Assembly (NCBI GenBank): GCA_902787685.1
Contig: CADAHH010000018.1
Coordinates: 1 to 34,051 of the forward strand
Origin: an uncultured Eubacteriales bacterium
GTDB lineage: Bacteria; Bacillota; Clostridia; TANB77; CAG-508
DNA: 34,051 nt
Direction of reading: 5' to 3'
Within the stretch, counting starts at the first letter, position 1. Each line of letters opens with the position of its first letter. The notes beneath the pieces are model-generated. The model saw only the letters and a list, made by a program, of their open reading frames with translations. It did not search any database and had not been told where the DNA came from. The translations under genes were made by a program, and so were the position numbers. Below, one piece after another: positions 22,001 to 29,425 of the stretch.

Positions 22001-23798
22001 ATGTTCCTCCAGACGTAAAACTTGTAGAAGAACTATATGTAACATCTGCAATGTTTCTTTCTACTCCAGTTACAGGTCTTGTATAATTAATACTAGAGTC
22101 CATATTTCCTGTAACTACAATTATATTTTTTTCTCTTTCATTAGTATTATGAGAATTAATATATTCAAATGCTTTACCCCAAGATCCAAATGGAGTATCT
22201 TCTGTTAATCCATCATATAAATTATCATTACCATCATCTGAATTTACATATACAACAGTAGCTTGCTCCCATTTTGCATATAAATTAATTGTTATATCTG
22301 AAGTTGTATCAACAGATAGATTATATGTTAAAGTTTTAGCATCTCTTGTAACACTACCTGCACTAGTATTCCATCCTCCAAAACCGAATCCTGTAGGTTT
22401 ATCCATAAATGGATTTTCCATCAATTCTAAAGTTATGTTTCCATTTTGAACTGGAACACATTTTATATTTTTTACAATATCTTGTTCTTCTCCGCTATCT
22501 AAAGAGATTCTACCCTTTTTCTCATTATCTGTTTCGCCTTGTGCATATCCATGATAAAATAAAGTAACTCTAACAAGATTACTTGCTGAATATTTATTAA
22601 TAACTGTTCCAGATGTAGTTTCAGTATAGTTTTGCCCTAGATAATAGTAATAGTCTGAATCATAATCATTTATTTCTAGTGTGCTATCAGGCAAATCTCT
22701 AGCAGAAGCTTTAAGTGGCCCTTTTGTTCCAGCTTGAAGTTCATTGCTTTCAATTTTGGTATCTTCAACAATACTATTATCTTTTGTTTCAGTATTATTT
22801 ATTGTATTATCAGCTTTACTTGTATTATCTGTTTCTTCATTTTTTGTTTCTTCAACTACTTCTTCTATTCCATATATTGAAAAACTATCTGTTTTAAAGG
22901 TAATATCCTCTTGGTCTTCAGGTTTTATTAATTCAACTGTGTTATCATTTTTAATATGCCAAATATTGTACTTTTCCCCTTTAACTCCTTTAATAGAAAC
23001 AATAGCATTTTCATCAAAATCTTCTGGTTCGAAAACTTTTTCATCTTCAACAATTTTTATGTCATAAGCATTTAATAGTTTTATATCTTTATTCTCATCT
23101 TTTAAGCTCTCTTTAATCTTTTTTTCAGTTTCTTCTATATCTGCTTTTGAAACTTCAAGTTCAGCTTGTTCTGGCATATATCCAGAAACATTTATACTAA
23201 TCTTGTCTTTTGTTTGAGTATTTGAAATACTTTTATTATAAATTAATTCATTTTCATATTCTTTATAATCATATTCTGCAACAATATAAACCTTTTCTTC
23301 TTCTATTTGCTCTTCTGTTAATTGTACTTTTTTAGATTTTGATTTATCCTTTTTTTCTTTCTCTTTTTCTTTTTCTTTCTCTTTCTCTTCCTTCTCTTCT
23401 TTATTTTGGTTTTCTTCTTCCTTTTTGTTTTCGTTTTTGTCTTTCTGTTCAGCTTTATTTTCTTCTTTTAATTTTTCTTCATAATCTTTTTTTAATTCTT
23501 CAAATTCTGCCTTTGTAACAATTTTATAATCATTTATCCAAAGACCATGCTGAATAGGTGACAATTCAATATTATATTTGTTGTTTTTTTCAGGAGCTTT
23601 TAATTCAAAATTTGTAATTTCTAAATTCATATCTTTATCAATAACTGATACTCCAATTTTTAAAACCTTTTGTGCATTAGATGTATTAACAAAATAATAT
23701 GCAATTGTGGATATTAAAAATATTATTCCATATATAATAACAGCAAGCATTTTTTTTCTAATTACTTGCTTATTAAAATTCACATTTTTGTAACTCAT
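15999..23798 (-). CDS. Giant membrane-anchored surface protein with YGG(G/N)N beta-solenoid repeats
   Basis: 2599 aa. Residues 17-36 form one transmembrane helix. A Glu/Lys-rich stalk (about 107-155, many EKEKEK units) is followed by a folded region and a Flg_new/InlB-B-type strand module ending INLYAKWEQA (about 500-513). VNSDDGNDNLYDGLTEDTPF, just after it, looks like the opening of a right-handed beta-helix. From about 960 to 1680, many Gly/Asn/Thr-rich units of about 20-28 residues recur, each with a VYGGGN or IFGGSN turn, as in adhesin-like beta-solenoids. The C-terminal 900 residues are strand-rich modules rich in Tyr, Ser and Thr. There is no LPXTG motif or SLH domain, so the N-terminal anchor must hold it, with the rest outside. 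Likely an adhesin or glycan-binding protein; function not proven. Confidence 0.8.
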   Translation of the reverse strand: MSYKNVNFNKQVIRKKMLAVIIYGIIFLISTIAYYFVNTSNAQKVLKIGVSVIDKDMNLEITNFELKAPEKNNKYNIELSPIQHGLWINDYKIVTKAEFEELKKDYEEKLKEENKAEQKDKNENKKEEENQNKEEKEEKEKEKEKEKEKKDKSKSKKVQLTEEQIEEEKVYIVAEYDYKEYENELIYNKSISNTQTKDKISINVSGYMPEQAELEVSKADIEETEKKIKESLKDENKDIKLLNAYDIKIVEDEKVFEPEDFDENAIVSIKGVKGEKYNIWHIKNDNTVELIKPEDQEDITFKTDSFSIYGIEEVVEETKNEETDNTSKADNTINNTETKDNSIVEDTKIESNELQAGTKGPLKASARDLPDSTLEINDYDSDYYYYLGQNYTETTSGTVINKYSASNLVRVTLFYHGYAQGETDNEKKGRISLDSGEEQDIVKNIKCVPVQNGNITLELMENPFMDKPTGFGFGGWNTSAGSVTRDAKTLTYNLSVDTTSDITINLYAKWEQATVVYVNSDDGNDNLYDGLTEDTPFGSWGKAFEYINSHNTNEREKNIIVVTGNMDSSINYTRPVTGVERNIADVTYSSSTSFTSGGTYIISNSTGNNGNAIARNGTGITNESLSNTVEPSANAQWVITQSGDGYTIRNVDNNYYLAYNNGLRVQADSFTWNFNNRRFYCAVSSWWNTTTYYLRYNNGNWTTSTNQNQGTQLYFLTYTATNQQHQVINTKGNMGTNNSYRSANNSVPVTITSLYNHTDYRNNATISLTNTSYDDFQIYKAFQMNHVKINAAGYTSNADGDTFSSNYPTFTGRNNNVRIGRGIQCANTGTNGCTFANLMGGNVTDNNSSSRYKIIVESGKYSSILGFNSSSYSYSGIVYLVLGNDVDRAKGNNQNMSVYFELTVSRGNGSSGNSNNDKAFLIDVKSGSYGIDFFTEKGKNTAYSAYSGIYLGGYSGNSAVDSSDRYCVVEGGLIANVIGGLKVQSGSSVKTRIYVKGGDIYNIVGGSGVSVAYADRIIQMTGGTVRYSISGGSNGVWAGSTSGTGQLQGNTLVYVGGNAQIGTQATYNDNLYEVDSGCVLGAGNGNYDRRNDGAGQVYTSRIIINDQAHILRNVYGGGNYGIVKAASGDTNGTTNIDILGGTIDGNVFGGANKNSIYGSTTINVKNGQVKGAVYGGSNSEGRIYTTSTINITGGTLGKTTNNTDNEILFGGGYGESTIVSGNAIVNIWDNDNNVNMYGSAYGGSSQGTMSQNVTVNIQDSASNSNTINITGNVFAGGKGTNTISAKINGNATINVDGSNLPNASVFGGNDVNGDTQGNITVNIGQNFESKLLNAYGGGNLDATGTEADTVKVYLLEFADVTNAFNGGKSADLITGGNSDTTRAIYLQGGKAENIFGGSDSNGTVTASHVYIQSGNATNVYGGNNVNGQTNESFVYITGGTSTNVYGGGYKATTPTTHVNLTGGVITNGFGGGNAANVTNSNIILDGTLSASIYGGSNSSGTVSLSNVLITSGTATDVYGGNNEGGNTVNTNVTINSGVENVYGGGNKAQTSGNTNVLVNSTVSKVYGGGNEAITSGNTYLRLTNSTVTSHAYGGGNGSAAIVNGNSITIVEGTTTINGDLFGGGNAAANGTTQNNNSIVTTLISGGTIKGDVYGAANTSVVYGETRVKIGSNVVDNNTMIKNNIQIDGTVFGGGKSNTAGSETYDFTFESVTGDAKIDIDATGYDDGTNTFNINRSIFGSGNAAKISGYGIVNITNYGSDNNTKNNISIQRASRVTLDHCNISLVGTTDTTNEIATAVYTFNRIDDLILKNNTTLYLASGVNIVSKMQSLDASGNKESVTINGTGITNQNVNNKIFLSQGRNIVLKTEAGTDGEVNGMAYVGLYKGTTTKEFGIYGDDYLQGSTISTEVAETFNRNSFVQGKHYTSHNIQIDGFYTKYNIDGQVKIEYIVPTPDDATYYQWIIGEKSTDIYYEDIELIATKYATTGTYVLDLNGLSYPNMTINVLGIDVSNLTDRVTLNDPDTISNIASTAEEADSRFGLTMTAGNTGWQTKGTTFFLNNQDVQAGFQGKSQYLSDNSTTTPSFSFYLAHSKNISSTEDLGTVTIKLEAIFEENNEIKIKNVFVVLKLTTNNALQGTDYYEGAITPGKQYKIFPSTTTTITQKSSFSAYYSLYLNNYSNTTYYDGFVGHYYHTFESSCVLPLNTKITLIDKSGSSIKYYYYIVNEQDVTNSKKIYRFTDFFSMDSEEEHYSADGSYYNSTTDLLYEEYIVQVDFEDSTFEGNLESKNLLVQLRDVYDNTVALTVNTALYPMLYSVYNDIDVNKRLTLRTDKSVIYMGSQLNIDIETQYAFNKNSNSDIVYETTHIEDQLGVRITISSGSDVLTAADLEGIYITYNGLNYFPRSDGSYRIKIADAVSNVLADMVLNTENGSLDTGTYTIKAQSFGSVDGTYFSSEIASDTKDVQVVSTDYGFSVTLDDKSVLIDKETGKTKNDNNDLAFTLGYSGGFEHPKIVVSLYRRSYEDIYSYDYNLIDLRSYVTNTLISTNIQNEYLVTDLLSATQNFTLTLKNTGLTTGTYKIVFTLYDGNNRICDMHKTIIIK
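18780..20900 (-). repeat. Coding repeat array of YGG(G/N)N units
   Basis: Within the giant gene the codons for Y-G-G-G/N-N recur at intervals of roughly 60-85 bases (seen on the plus strand as CCTCCACCATA and close variants). The units differ enough in sequence that this is an old, diverged protein repeat and not a recent tandem duplication. Confidence 0.7.
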
Positions 23799-23845
23799 AT
23801 TCTCTCCTCTTAAGTTTTATGTTTTAACCATAACATTCCGTTTGT

Positions 23846-23874
23846 ATTATATCAATATTAAAAATTTTTTTCTA
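23846..23874 (-). promoter_or_regulatory. Probable promoter of the giant surface protein gene
   Basis: On the minus strand TATAAT (23846-23851), preceded at 17 bases by a weak TAGAAA (23869-23874). AGAGGAGAG precedes the ATG at 23798. Confidence 0.5.
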
Positions 23875-23944
23875 CATTTTTTTACAATTTTTTAAAATAT
23901 TTTTCGACATTTTTTTCATATTTATAGTATTTTTTAAATTTTTG

Positions 23945-23953
23945 TGCTATAAT
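23945..23953 (+). promoter_or_regulatory. Extended -10 promoter of the 519-aa gene
   Basis: TGC directly before TATAAT, about 40 bases before the chosen ATG. No good -35 box is visible, as expected for extended -10 promoters. It is divergent to the giant-gene promoter. Confidence 0.5.
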
Positions 23954-23992
23954 TCTTTTAAATTTAATTTCGTAAGGAAAGGATTAAATAAA

Positions 23993-25552
23993 ATGATAGA
24001 ATTCTCTACATTAAAATATATGAAAAAAATAGTTTTAGAAGAAAAAAGCGCTGTATTAGAAACTGAGAAAAATCAAAATTCTATTAAAGAATTATTAAAT
24101 TTATATATTAAAGAATTAGAAAATGTTACTTTTGAAAATGATATTTTTAAAAGTATGCTATTAAACAATTTTACAAATGCTTTAGGTCAAATAGATAATA
24201 ATATTCTTAATGTTCAATCTTTAACCAATATTTTAGATATATTAGAAAATCAAAACGATATTTCTAAAACTGATATAGAAACATATAACAAGCTTTCTAT
24301 GAAAATAATTAAAGGCATAGAACTACTAAGTAACTTCTTACAGCAAACCTTTTCAAGTATAGAAAATCTTACTATATTAGGAGATCAAAAATCAATCTCT
24401 AATTTAAATAATTATAAAAAAGAAATTTTAGCACTATTACCTATAGAAAAGAAAAAAGAATCAAATTCTGTTAAAGAATTAAAAACTAATGAAGATAAAT
24501 TAGTTTCAAAAACAATTAAAGAGGTAGATTATTCTTCTTCAGATTTTCTATGTTTCTTCCCTAAAAATCCATCTGATAATCTAGTTATATCAACTTCACA
24601 ATCAGACTATAAATTATCTTTTAAAAATGATGTTGCTAATATTTCGATAGAAGATGAAAACTTTAATCTATCATTAAAAACACCTGGTGTACAAATTTCA
24701 AATTCACAAACAAATAATATTTTATTTGTATCTTTTTCAAATAATATTTATACAATACTTACAAATTGTCAGATAAATATGCCATCTTTTATTAAAGTTT
24801 TAAAAATATCTAAAAATGGAGATTTTCTTGAAGTTGATGTTTCTGTTGATAGCATTAATCTTCTTATTGAAGAAAACATAATACAATTTGATGAAACTAA
24901 TCCAAAAACAGAAGCTCCTAACTTAAATATTGATACTGTAAATACTAATGAAGTAGCACCAGTTTCTCAAGATAATAAACTTCCTGTAATGAATAAAGAT
25001 GCTTCTTTAGCCCAAATACCAAAACAAGAAACTTCATTGCAAAAACAAGCTACTCAAGAGCATCCAATTATTATACAAGAACCAGAATCAATTGATGAAC
25101 CTAATGATCATACTGATACTAATACTACAGTTCCTATGGATAATGATACTTTAATTATTTCTGACTCAAACAAAAAAGTTGTTTTACCATATACTATTTC
25201 TGATTTAGAGAAAAAACTAAAAAATAATAAAAAGTATAAAACTCTAGAAGATGTTATTGTTCATGAATATACAATTCCAATTGAAACTTTTAAAAATCCT
25301 ACAAAATCAAGATTTAGAGAAGCATTTCAATTAATTAAGAAAAAAGAACATGGTTCATTAAAAGAAGCAATTGAATTAGGATTTGAATTAATGTTCCAAT
25401 CAGATTTAAATCCTGCTGTAATTGCTGCATGTAAGGATTTAGATGAATTAGATATTTATTTAGATTGTTTAGATGATAATGAATTAGAAAAATTTTCTTG
25501 TTTTAAAATACAATATGATGTACCACCTTCAAAAAAATCTAGAAAAAAATAG
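23993..25552 (+). CDS. Hypothetical protein, 519 aa, helical N- and C-terminal parts
   Basis: I do not recognise this protein. The N-terminal 170 residues are helical (repeated leucines and charged residues, possibly coiled coil). The middle (about 175-310) alternates strands (DNLVISTSQ, YKLSFKN, VANISIED, NFNLSLKT). A Thr/Gln/Pro-rich low-complexity linker follows (about 315-395), then a charged helical C-terminus that ends SKKSRKK. There is no signal peptide or membrane helix, so it is probably cytoplasmic. The start used is the ATG at 23993, ten bases after TAAGGAAAGG. An upstream TTG at 23942 would overlap the promoter. It is divergent to the giant surface protein and ends in a strong terminator. 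Confidence 0.78.
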   Translation: MIEFSTLKYMKKIVLEEKSAVLETEKNQNSIKELLNLYIKELENVTFENDIFKSMLLNNFTNALGQIDNNILNVQSLTNILDILENQNDISKTDIETYNKLSMKIIKGIELLSNFLQQTFSSIENLTILGDQKSISNLNNYKKEILALLPIEKKKESNSVKELKTNEDKLVSKTIKEVDYSSSDFLCFFPKNPSDNLVISTSQSDYKLSFKNDVANISIEDENFNLSLKTPGVQISNSQTNNILFVSFSNNIYTILTNCQINMPSFIKVLKISKNGDFLEVDVSVDSINLLIEENIIQFDETNPKTEAPNLNIDTVNTNEVAPVSQDNKLPVMNKDASLAQIPKQETSLQKQATQEHPIIIQEPESIDEPNDHTDTNTTVPMDNDTLIISDSNKKVVLPYTISDLEKKLKNNKKYKTLEDVIVHEYTIPIETFKNPTKSRFREAFQLIKKKEHGSLKEAIELGFELMFQSDLNPAVIAACKDLDELDIYLDCLDDNELEKFSCFKIQYDVPPSKKSRKK

Positions 25553-25555
25553 TAA

Positions 25556-25584
25556 AAAAGGATTACACCTATCGTAATCCTTTT
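25556..25584. terminator. Terminator of the 519-aa gene
   Basis: AAAAGGATTAC (25556-25566) pairs with GTAATCCTTTT (25574-25584), directly after the stop codon. The symmetrical A/T flanks would also stop minus-strand transcripts. Confidence 0.88.
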
Positions 25585-25586
25585 AA

Positions 25587-25717
25587 TTATATTTCCTCTA
25601 CATATATCTTATCTACTACTGCAATTATTGTATATTTATGCAAATTTTCTATATCTTCTATAATTTTAATATAGTATTAGATACCTTTTTATTTTCTCTC
25701 AAATATCTTGCTCTCAT
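25587..25717 (-). pseudogene. Short frameshifted coding remnant, function unknown
   Basis: An ATG-opened frame reads MRARYLRENKKVSNTILKL and stops; a neighbouring frame continues EDIENLHKYTIIAVVDKIYV and ends with a stop codon at 25587. Together they look like one short helical-then-strand segment broken by a frameshift. I cannot name a family, and the remnant may be chance. Confidence 0.3.
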
Positions 25718-25730
25718 TGGTTTTTATTTA

Positions 25731-25788
25731 TGAAACTATTTCTCCGTCCCCATTTTTCATGAAACTATTTCTCCGTCCCCATTTTTCA
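25731..25788. repeat. Perfect tandem direct repeat, 2 x 29 bases
   Basis: Two identical 29-base units (25731-25759 and 25760-25788), each TGAAACTATTTCTCCGTCCC followed by CATTTTTCA. On the minus strand each contains GGGGACGG, related to the GGGGACA palindromes. The array begins exactly where the truncated pilin-like 5' fragment ends. Confidence 0.8.
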
Positions 25789-25852
25789 CTATTATTGTAA
25801 CTACTAACGCTATTAATGTTATTCCTTTTGACATTTTTTTATTATTTTTCAT
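25789..25852 (-). pseudogene. 5' fragment of a pilin-like gene
   Basis: Behind a GAGAGG ribosome binding site, the frame from the ATG at 25852 (or 25861) reads MKNNKKMSKGITLIALVVTI, then I-V. It is cut at the codon GTG for Val, after which the frame enters the 29-base repeats and stops. It is the leader and half of the hydrophobic helix of a KGIT-type pilin-like protein. What is missing, LLILAGI and onward, is exactly how the next gene upstream (25938-27551) begins. Confidence 0.7.
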
Positions 25853-25903
25853 AAGTTTCATCCTCTCATAATTTTTTTTCATTTATTTTAATATTCTGTT
25901 TTT

Positions 25904-25934
25904 GGGGACAAACAGAACCGGTACCAATGTCCCC
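25904..25934. repeat. GGGGACA-type dispersed palindrome, copy 2
   Basis: Begins GGGGACAAACAGAACCGGTA and ends TGTCCCC, so the ends pair. It matches the copy at 10446-10483 in opposite orientation and lies just past the stop codon of the truncated pilin-like gene, where it may act as a terminator. Confidence 0.65.
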
Positions 25935-25937
25935 TTA

Positions 25938-27551
25938 TCAATATTTTACTTCATGAGCATTAGATGAGTTCGTTCCAGTTTTTATCTCTACTTTAACATT
26001 AGGTCTTAAAGATATTACTGGAGCAAAAGAGTACCCACTATTAGTACTATCATAATTTGAATAAAATAAATCAAGATTTCTGTCAAAGCTACCATCAATC
26101 TTTTTACTCTTTATACAACGAAGCCCAAAATCTGCAACATATTGATTAGCATATACATAACGTGAAGCAAGCCAAAAATTACGTTCTGTCTCGAATATGC
26201 TTTTATAGAATAGACTTGTATTATTGCTAAAATCTTTAAAATCATTTTGTGCTATTGTTCCAGAATAAAAAGTAAATTTTACAGTTAACTTGTTACTTGC
26301 TTGCTTACAGGTCTTTGTTGTTGGTTTTTCATAATATTCATCACTTTCTCCAATGACACCTTCTTCTCCTTGTTGTAAGACATTTGTCGTATTTATTCCT
26401 GCTCCATATTGATGTTCATATATATCTGGATAATATGATCTCGCTTTTACATATGTTACTAAATTATTTTTTTTATCTACTGCTGTTATATATGAGCCAG
26501 TTGATAATGAATTTACTATTGAAGTTTGATATGCCTCTATTTTTTTTATTCCTCTTCCATTAATATCTGTTACCATTTTATCCGTTATATCTTCATATTT
26601 TAAACTTCTTGCTGTTATTCCTTTTTCTTCGTTTTGATATAGATATTTACACATATCATTTAAAATTAATACTCCATTGTTATATCCCACTGCATTTTTA
26701 AGATATAAGTAATTTGAACTTAATGTTGCTGCTACTAAATCCATACTTTTATCTGGATTAATATTCATTACTCTCCAGTATTGACATTGTTGTCTGAATG
26801 TTTGTGGCCCAGAATACCCACTTATTGCTGATGTTACTATATATCCATCCCTTTCAGGTGCTATATATTTAACATAATCTCCGACTTTTATTCCTGTTCT
26901 ATCTTGTGGTGGTTCTACTGATGATTTAAATCCCAGCTTATCATTTAATGTTGTAGCTGCAAAATAGATTTGTTTTTCATCTCCTATATTATATTCTGTT
27001 CCATCTCCATTTGAATCTGTTGTACTTGTTAAACCTATTTTAGAAAATTCTCCATTATCGTTTTTTATTCTTATTATGTCTACTAATGTTATCTGGTTTA
27101 CACTTTTATTTGATGCAACATCTATAAAACCATTTTTTGATATTATATCTCCTCTATCCATTATAGAACGCAAGCTATTATCTGTGTACCAAATGACTAT
27201 ATAACCTTCTCCGTTTTGGGTGCTATTTCCTTCTATTTCTAAATAATATGCTACTGTAAATCCTTCATTATTTATTCCCATTGCTGAGAGTCCAGCTTGT
27301 ATTGCAGTTGTCCCAAGTTCATTTGCAACTTGATTTGCAAGAGCTGTGAAGTTTTCATTTGTAGTAGCTATGTATTCAGATTTTGATGCTTTATTTGCTT
27401 TTATTTCTGTTTCTATTGTTAAATATGCAAGTTTAGTTTTTTCATCGAATTGTGATATTGACTTTGAATATTTTACTTCCCCTGCTCTTGTTAATATCCC
27501 ATCATCCCCTGTTAACAATTGAACTGATATTCCAGCTAATATCAACAGCAC
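25938..27551 (-). pseudogene. Pilin-like surface protein gene lacking its 5' end
   Basis: Open for 537 codons, but it begins inside the hydrophobic helix: the first codons read (V)LLILAGISVQLLTGDDGIL, the part that normally follows KGITLIALVITII. The GTG at 27551 has no ribosome binding site, and an in-frame stop lies 15 bases farther upstream, so the leader peptide is lost. The remainder is a long extracellular protein: a helical segment (about 20-60), a middle region with DRTGIKVGDYVKYIAPERDG, and a C-terminal module with FWLASRY and SFAPVISLRPNV, the arrangement seen in other clostridial KGIT proteins. The serine recombinase stop codon is only about a dozen bases upstream, so the break coincides with the mobile-element end. 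Confidence 0.75.
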
Positions 27552-27563
27552 ATATATAGTTTT

Positions 27564-29069
27564 TTATGACAAGACATTATTCAATGGACTGAACTTATAA
27601 CATATTGTTACTTGTTTATCATTATCAATTTCAATTTTCTCAATTAGAGAAGTAAGCATATAAGAAGTTATATTATCTTTCTTTAAAAACTCTGCCATTA
27701 TCTTTTCATAATCTACTATTTTCTTATCAAAAGTAGCATTTTCAAGTTCTTTTAAATGTTCTTGCTTTTTATCTCTTTCTGTGATTTTCTTATTATACAT
27801 TCTTGCAAAATCTACTTCGCTTATTACCTTTTTTAACTTGTCTTCGTAAATATTGTCAATTTGGACTTCTAATACTTTTATTTCTCTAATTGTTTTTTCT
27901 TTATCTTTTTTATTGCTTAATTCTAATTCGATTTCTCGATTTTGAATATCTACTATTTCTTTAATTTTATTTTTATCTAAATATTGTTTACAGATGTTTT
28001 GTATTTCGCTAATTATTGCATTTTCAAGTTTGTTGTAATTCATTATATGTGGTGTACAAATGTGGAATTTAGGTGCAGAGGCATAACTTGAACATCTTAA
28101 ATATCTTGTATGATTTCCTCTACTATCTACTGTTGTACTCATCTTTTTACCACATTCTTTACAAACAACTAAATCTCTAGATTTTATTATTTCTTGCACT
28201 GCATAAAATTTTTCTTTATCTATAATTGGCTCATGTGTATTTTCTACAATAATCCATTCTTCTTTTGGCAAATCAATGCTTTTCTTTAATTTATAATTGA
28301 TTTTTCTTTTCTTACATTGTACCATATTGCCAATATAGATTTCATTTTGTAATATTCTGCAAATAACTTCTCGATACCATCTTGTGCTTTGTTTATCCAT
28401 TTTCATCATTTGAGATGGTGTAGGTATCTTTTCTTCTTCTAAAATATAAGTTATTTGAAGTGCTGAATTTTCCGCAAGATATAAGTCGAATATTTTTCTT
28501 ACAATTTTAGCACATTCTTCATTGATGATTAGTTTATGCTTATCATTTGGATCTTTATCATATCCAAATGGTGCATATCTTCCCATAAATAACCCTTGTT
28601 CTGCATTTTTCCTTTTTGTTGCTTTTATCTTTTTTGATGTTTCTTTTGCATACATATCATTCATTACTGCTCTAAATGGTAAAGTATCTGCAACTCCATT
28701 ATCAATTTCAGAGTCATAATTTTCTAAAATACAAACAACTCTTATTTGATTTTGTGGAAATATTCTTTCAATATAGTTACCAAATTCTATATAATCTCTG
28801 CCAAGTCTTGAAGTATCTTTTACAATAACCATATTTACTTTTTTATTTTCTATATCTTTAATCATTCTTTGAAAGTCTGGTCTATCAAAGTTTGTCCCAC
28901 TAAAGCCATCATCAATATAAACACCATAAACATTTAGATTATTTTCTTTTGCATATCTTTCTAAAATATCGCGTTGATTTTTTATACTGTTACTTTCTCC
29001 ATCTAATTCATCTTCATTGGAAAGCCTACAATACAATGCACAATTATATTTTTCTGGACTTACTAACAA
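27564..29069 (-). CDS. Large serine recombinase (site-specific integrase/resolvase)
   Basis: Catalyses integration and excision of the element through a Ser-DNA covalent intermediate. The resolvase domain (about 9-150) begins ALYCRLSNEDE with the nucleophile S17, and carries GFSGTNFDRPDFQRM and KDTSRLGRDY with the catalytic arginines. A Recombinase domain follows (about 165-270), then a zinc ribbon with C303-x2-C306, C326 and C338. A charged coiled coil (about 355-460) matches that used for synapsis control. The length of 501 aa is usual. Translation starts at TTG behind AAGGAGG. The gene ends at the element border next to the truncated pilin-like gene, as expected for an integrase next to its attachment site. 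Confidence 0.95.
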   Translation of the reverse strand: MLVSPEKYNCALYCRLSNEDELDGESNSIKNQRDILERYAKENNLNVYGVYIDDGFSGTNFDRPDFQRMIKDIENKKVNMVIVKDTSRLGRDYIEFGNYIERIFPQNQIRVVCILENYDSEIDNGVADTLPFRAVMNDMYAKETSKKIKATKRKNAEQGLFMGRYAPFGYDKDPNDKHKLIINEECAKIVRKIFDLYLAENSALQITYILEEEKIPTPSQMMKMDKQSTRWYREVICRILQNEIYIGNMVQCKKRKINYKLKKSIDLPKEEWIIVENTHEPIIDKEKFYAVQEIIKSRDLVVCKECGKKMSTTVDSRGNHTRYLRCSSYASAPKFHICTPHIMNYNKLENAIISEIQNICKQYLDKNKIKEIVDIQNREIELELSNKKDKEKTIREIKVLEVQIDNIYEDKLKKVISEVDFARMYNKKITERDKKQEHLKELENATFDKKIVDYEKIMAEFLKKDNITSYMLTSLIEKIEIDNDKQVTICYKFSPLNNVLS

Positions 29070-29094
29070 TTTAACCTCCTTCTAAAATTAGTAA

Positions 29095-29171
29095 GTTCCA
29101 CCTATAATTTATCTATTGACATTTTACATAACTCTCTATGTTTTGTCAATAACAAAATAGGTGGAACTTTT
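29095..29171 (-). promoter_or_regulatory. Recombinase promoter inside a large imperfect palindrome
   Basis: Perfect 13-base inverted repeats AAGTTCCACCTAT (29095-29107) and ATAGGTGGAACTT (29159-29171) enclose a second symmetric layer, ATTGACA...ACATA and TATGT...TGTCAAT. On the minus strand this gives TTGACA (29146-29151), 17 bases and TAAAAT (29123-29128), a good promoter aimed at the recombinase. On the plus strand the other TTGACA (29118-29123) has only a poor -10. The 29070-29425 gap also holds a small broken frame (29211-29332). Confidence 0.7.
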
Positions 29172-29210
29172 AAAATTCACTTATTAAATTTCATATTTCT
29201 ATATTTTCTT

Positions 29211-29332
29211 AATTTGTAAATTATAAAATACCTTAAATACTCGTTCTATTGATTTTTTAACATCAACAGAACTATTTTCTTTGAACTTGTTTATAATAAC
29301 AAATTCATCTTTTTCTTAGTTTTATCTTCCAT
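29211..29332 (-). pseudogene. Small frameshifted element gene before the recombinase
   Basis: From an ATG at 29332 the frame reads MEDKTKKK and then stops after a few codons; the adjacent frame continues DEFVIINKFKENSSVDVKKS and ends KVFYNTN. The join lies in an A-run, so one indel separates the halves. The intact product would be about 40 residues. I do not know the family; small ORFs in this position are common in such elements. Confidence 0.35.
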
Positions 29333-29425
29333 ATATAAATACCTGTACCTTTCTTGTAAACATATTTTACATTTTTTTAGTTTAGAGCGAAAAAAATATA
29401 CCTTGACTAATTCAAAGCATACTAA

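Noticed and set aside
25731..25788. CRISPR array from two 29-base direct repeats
   Set aside because: The copies are directly adjacent with no spacer between them, and no cas genes are present.
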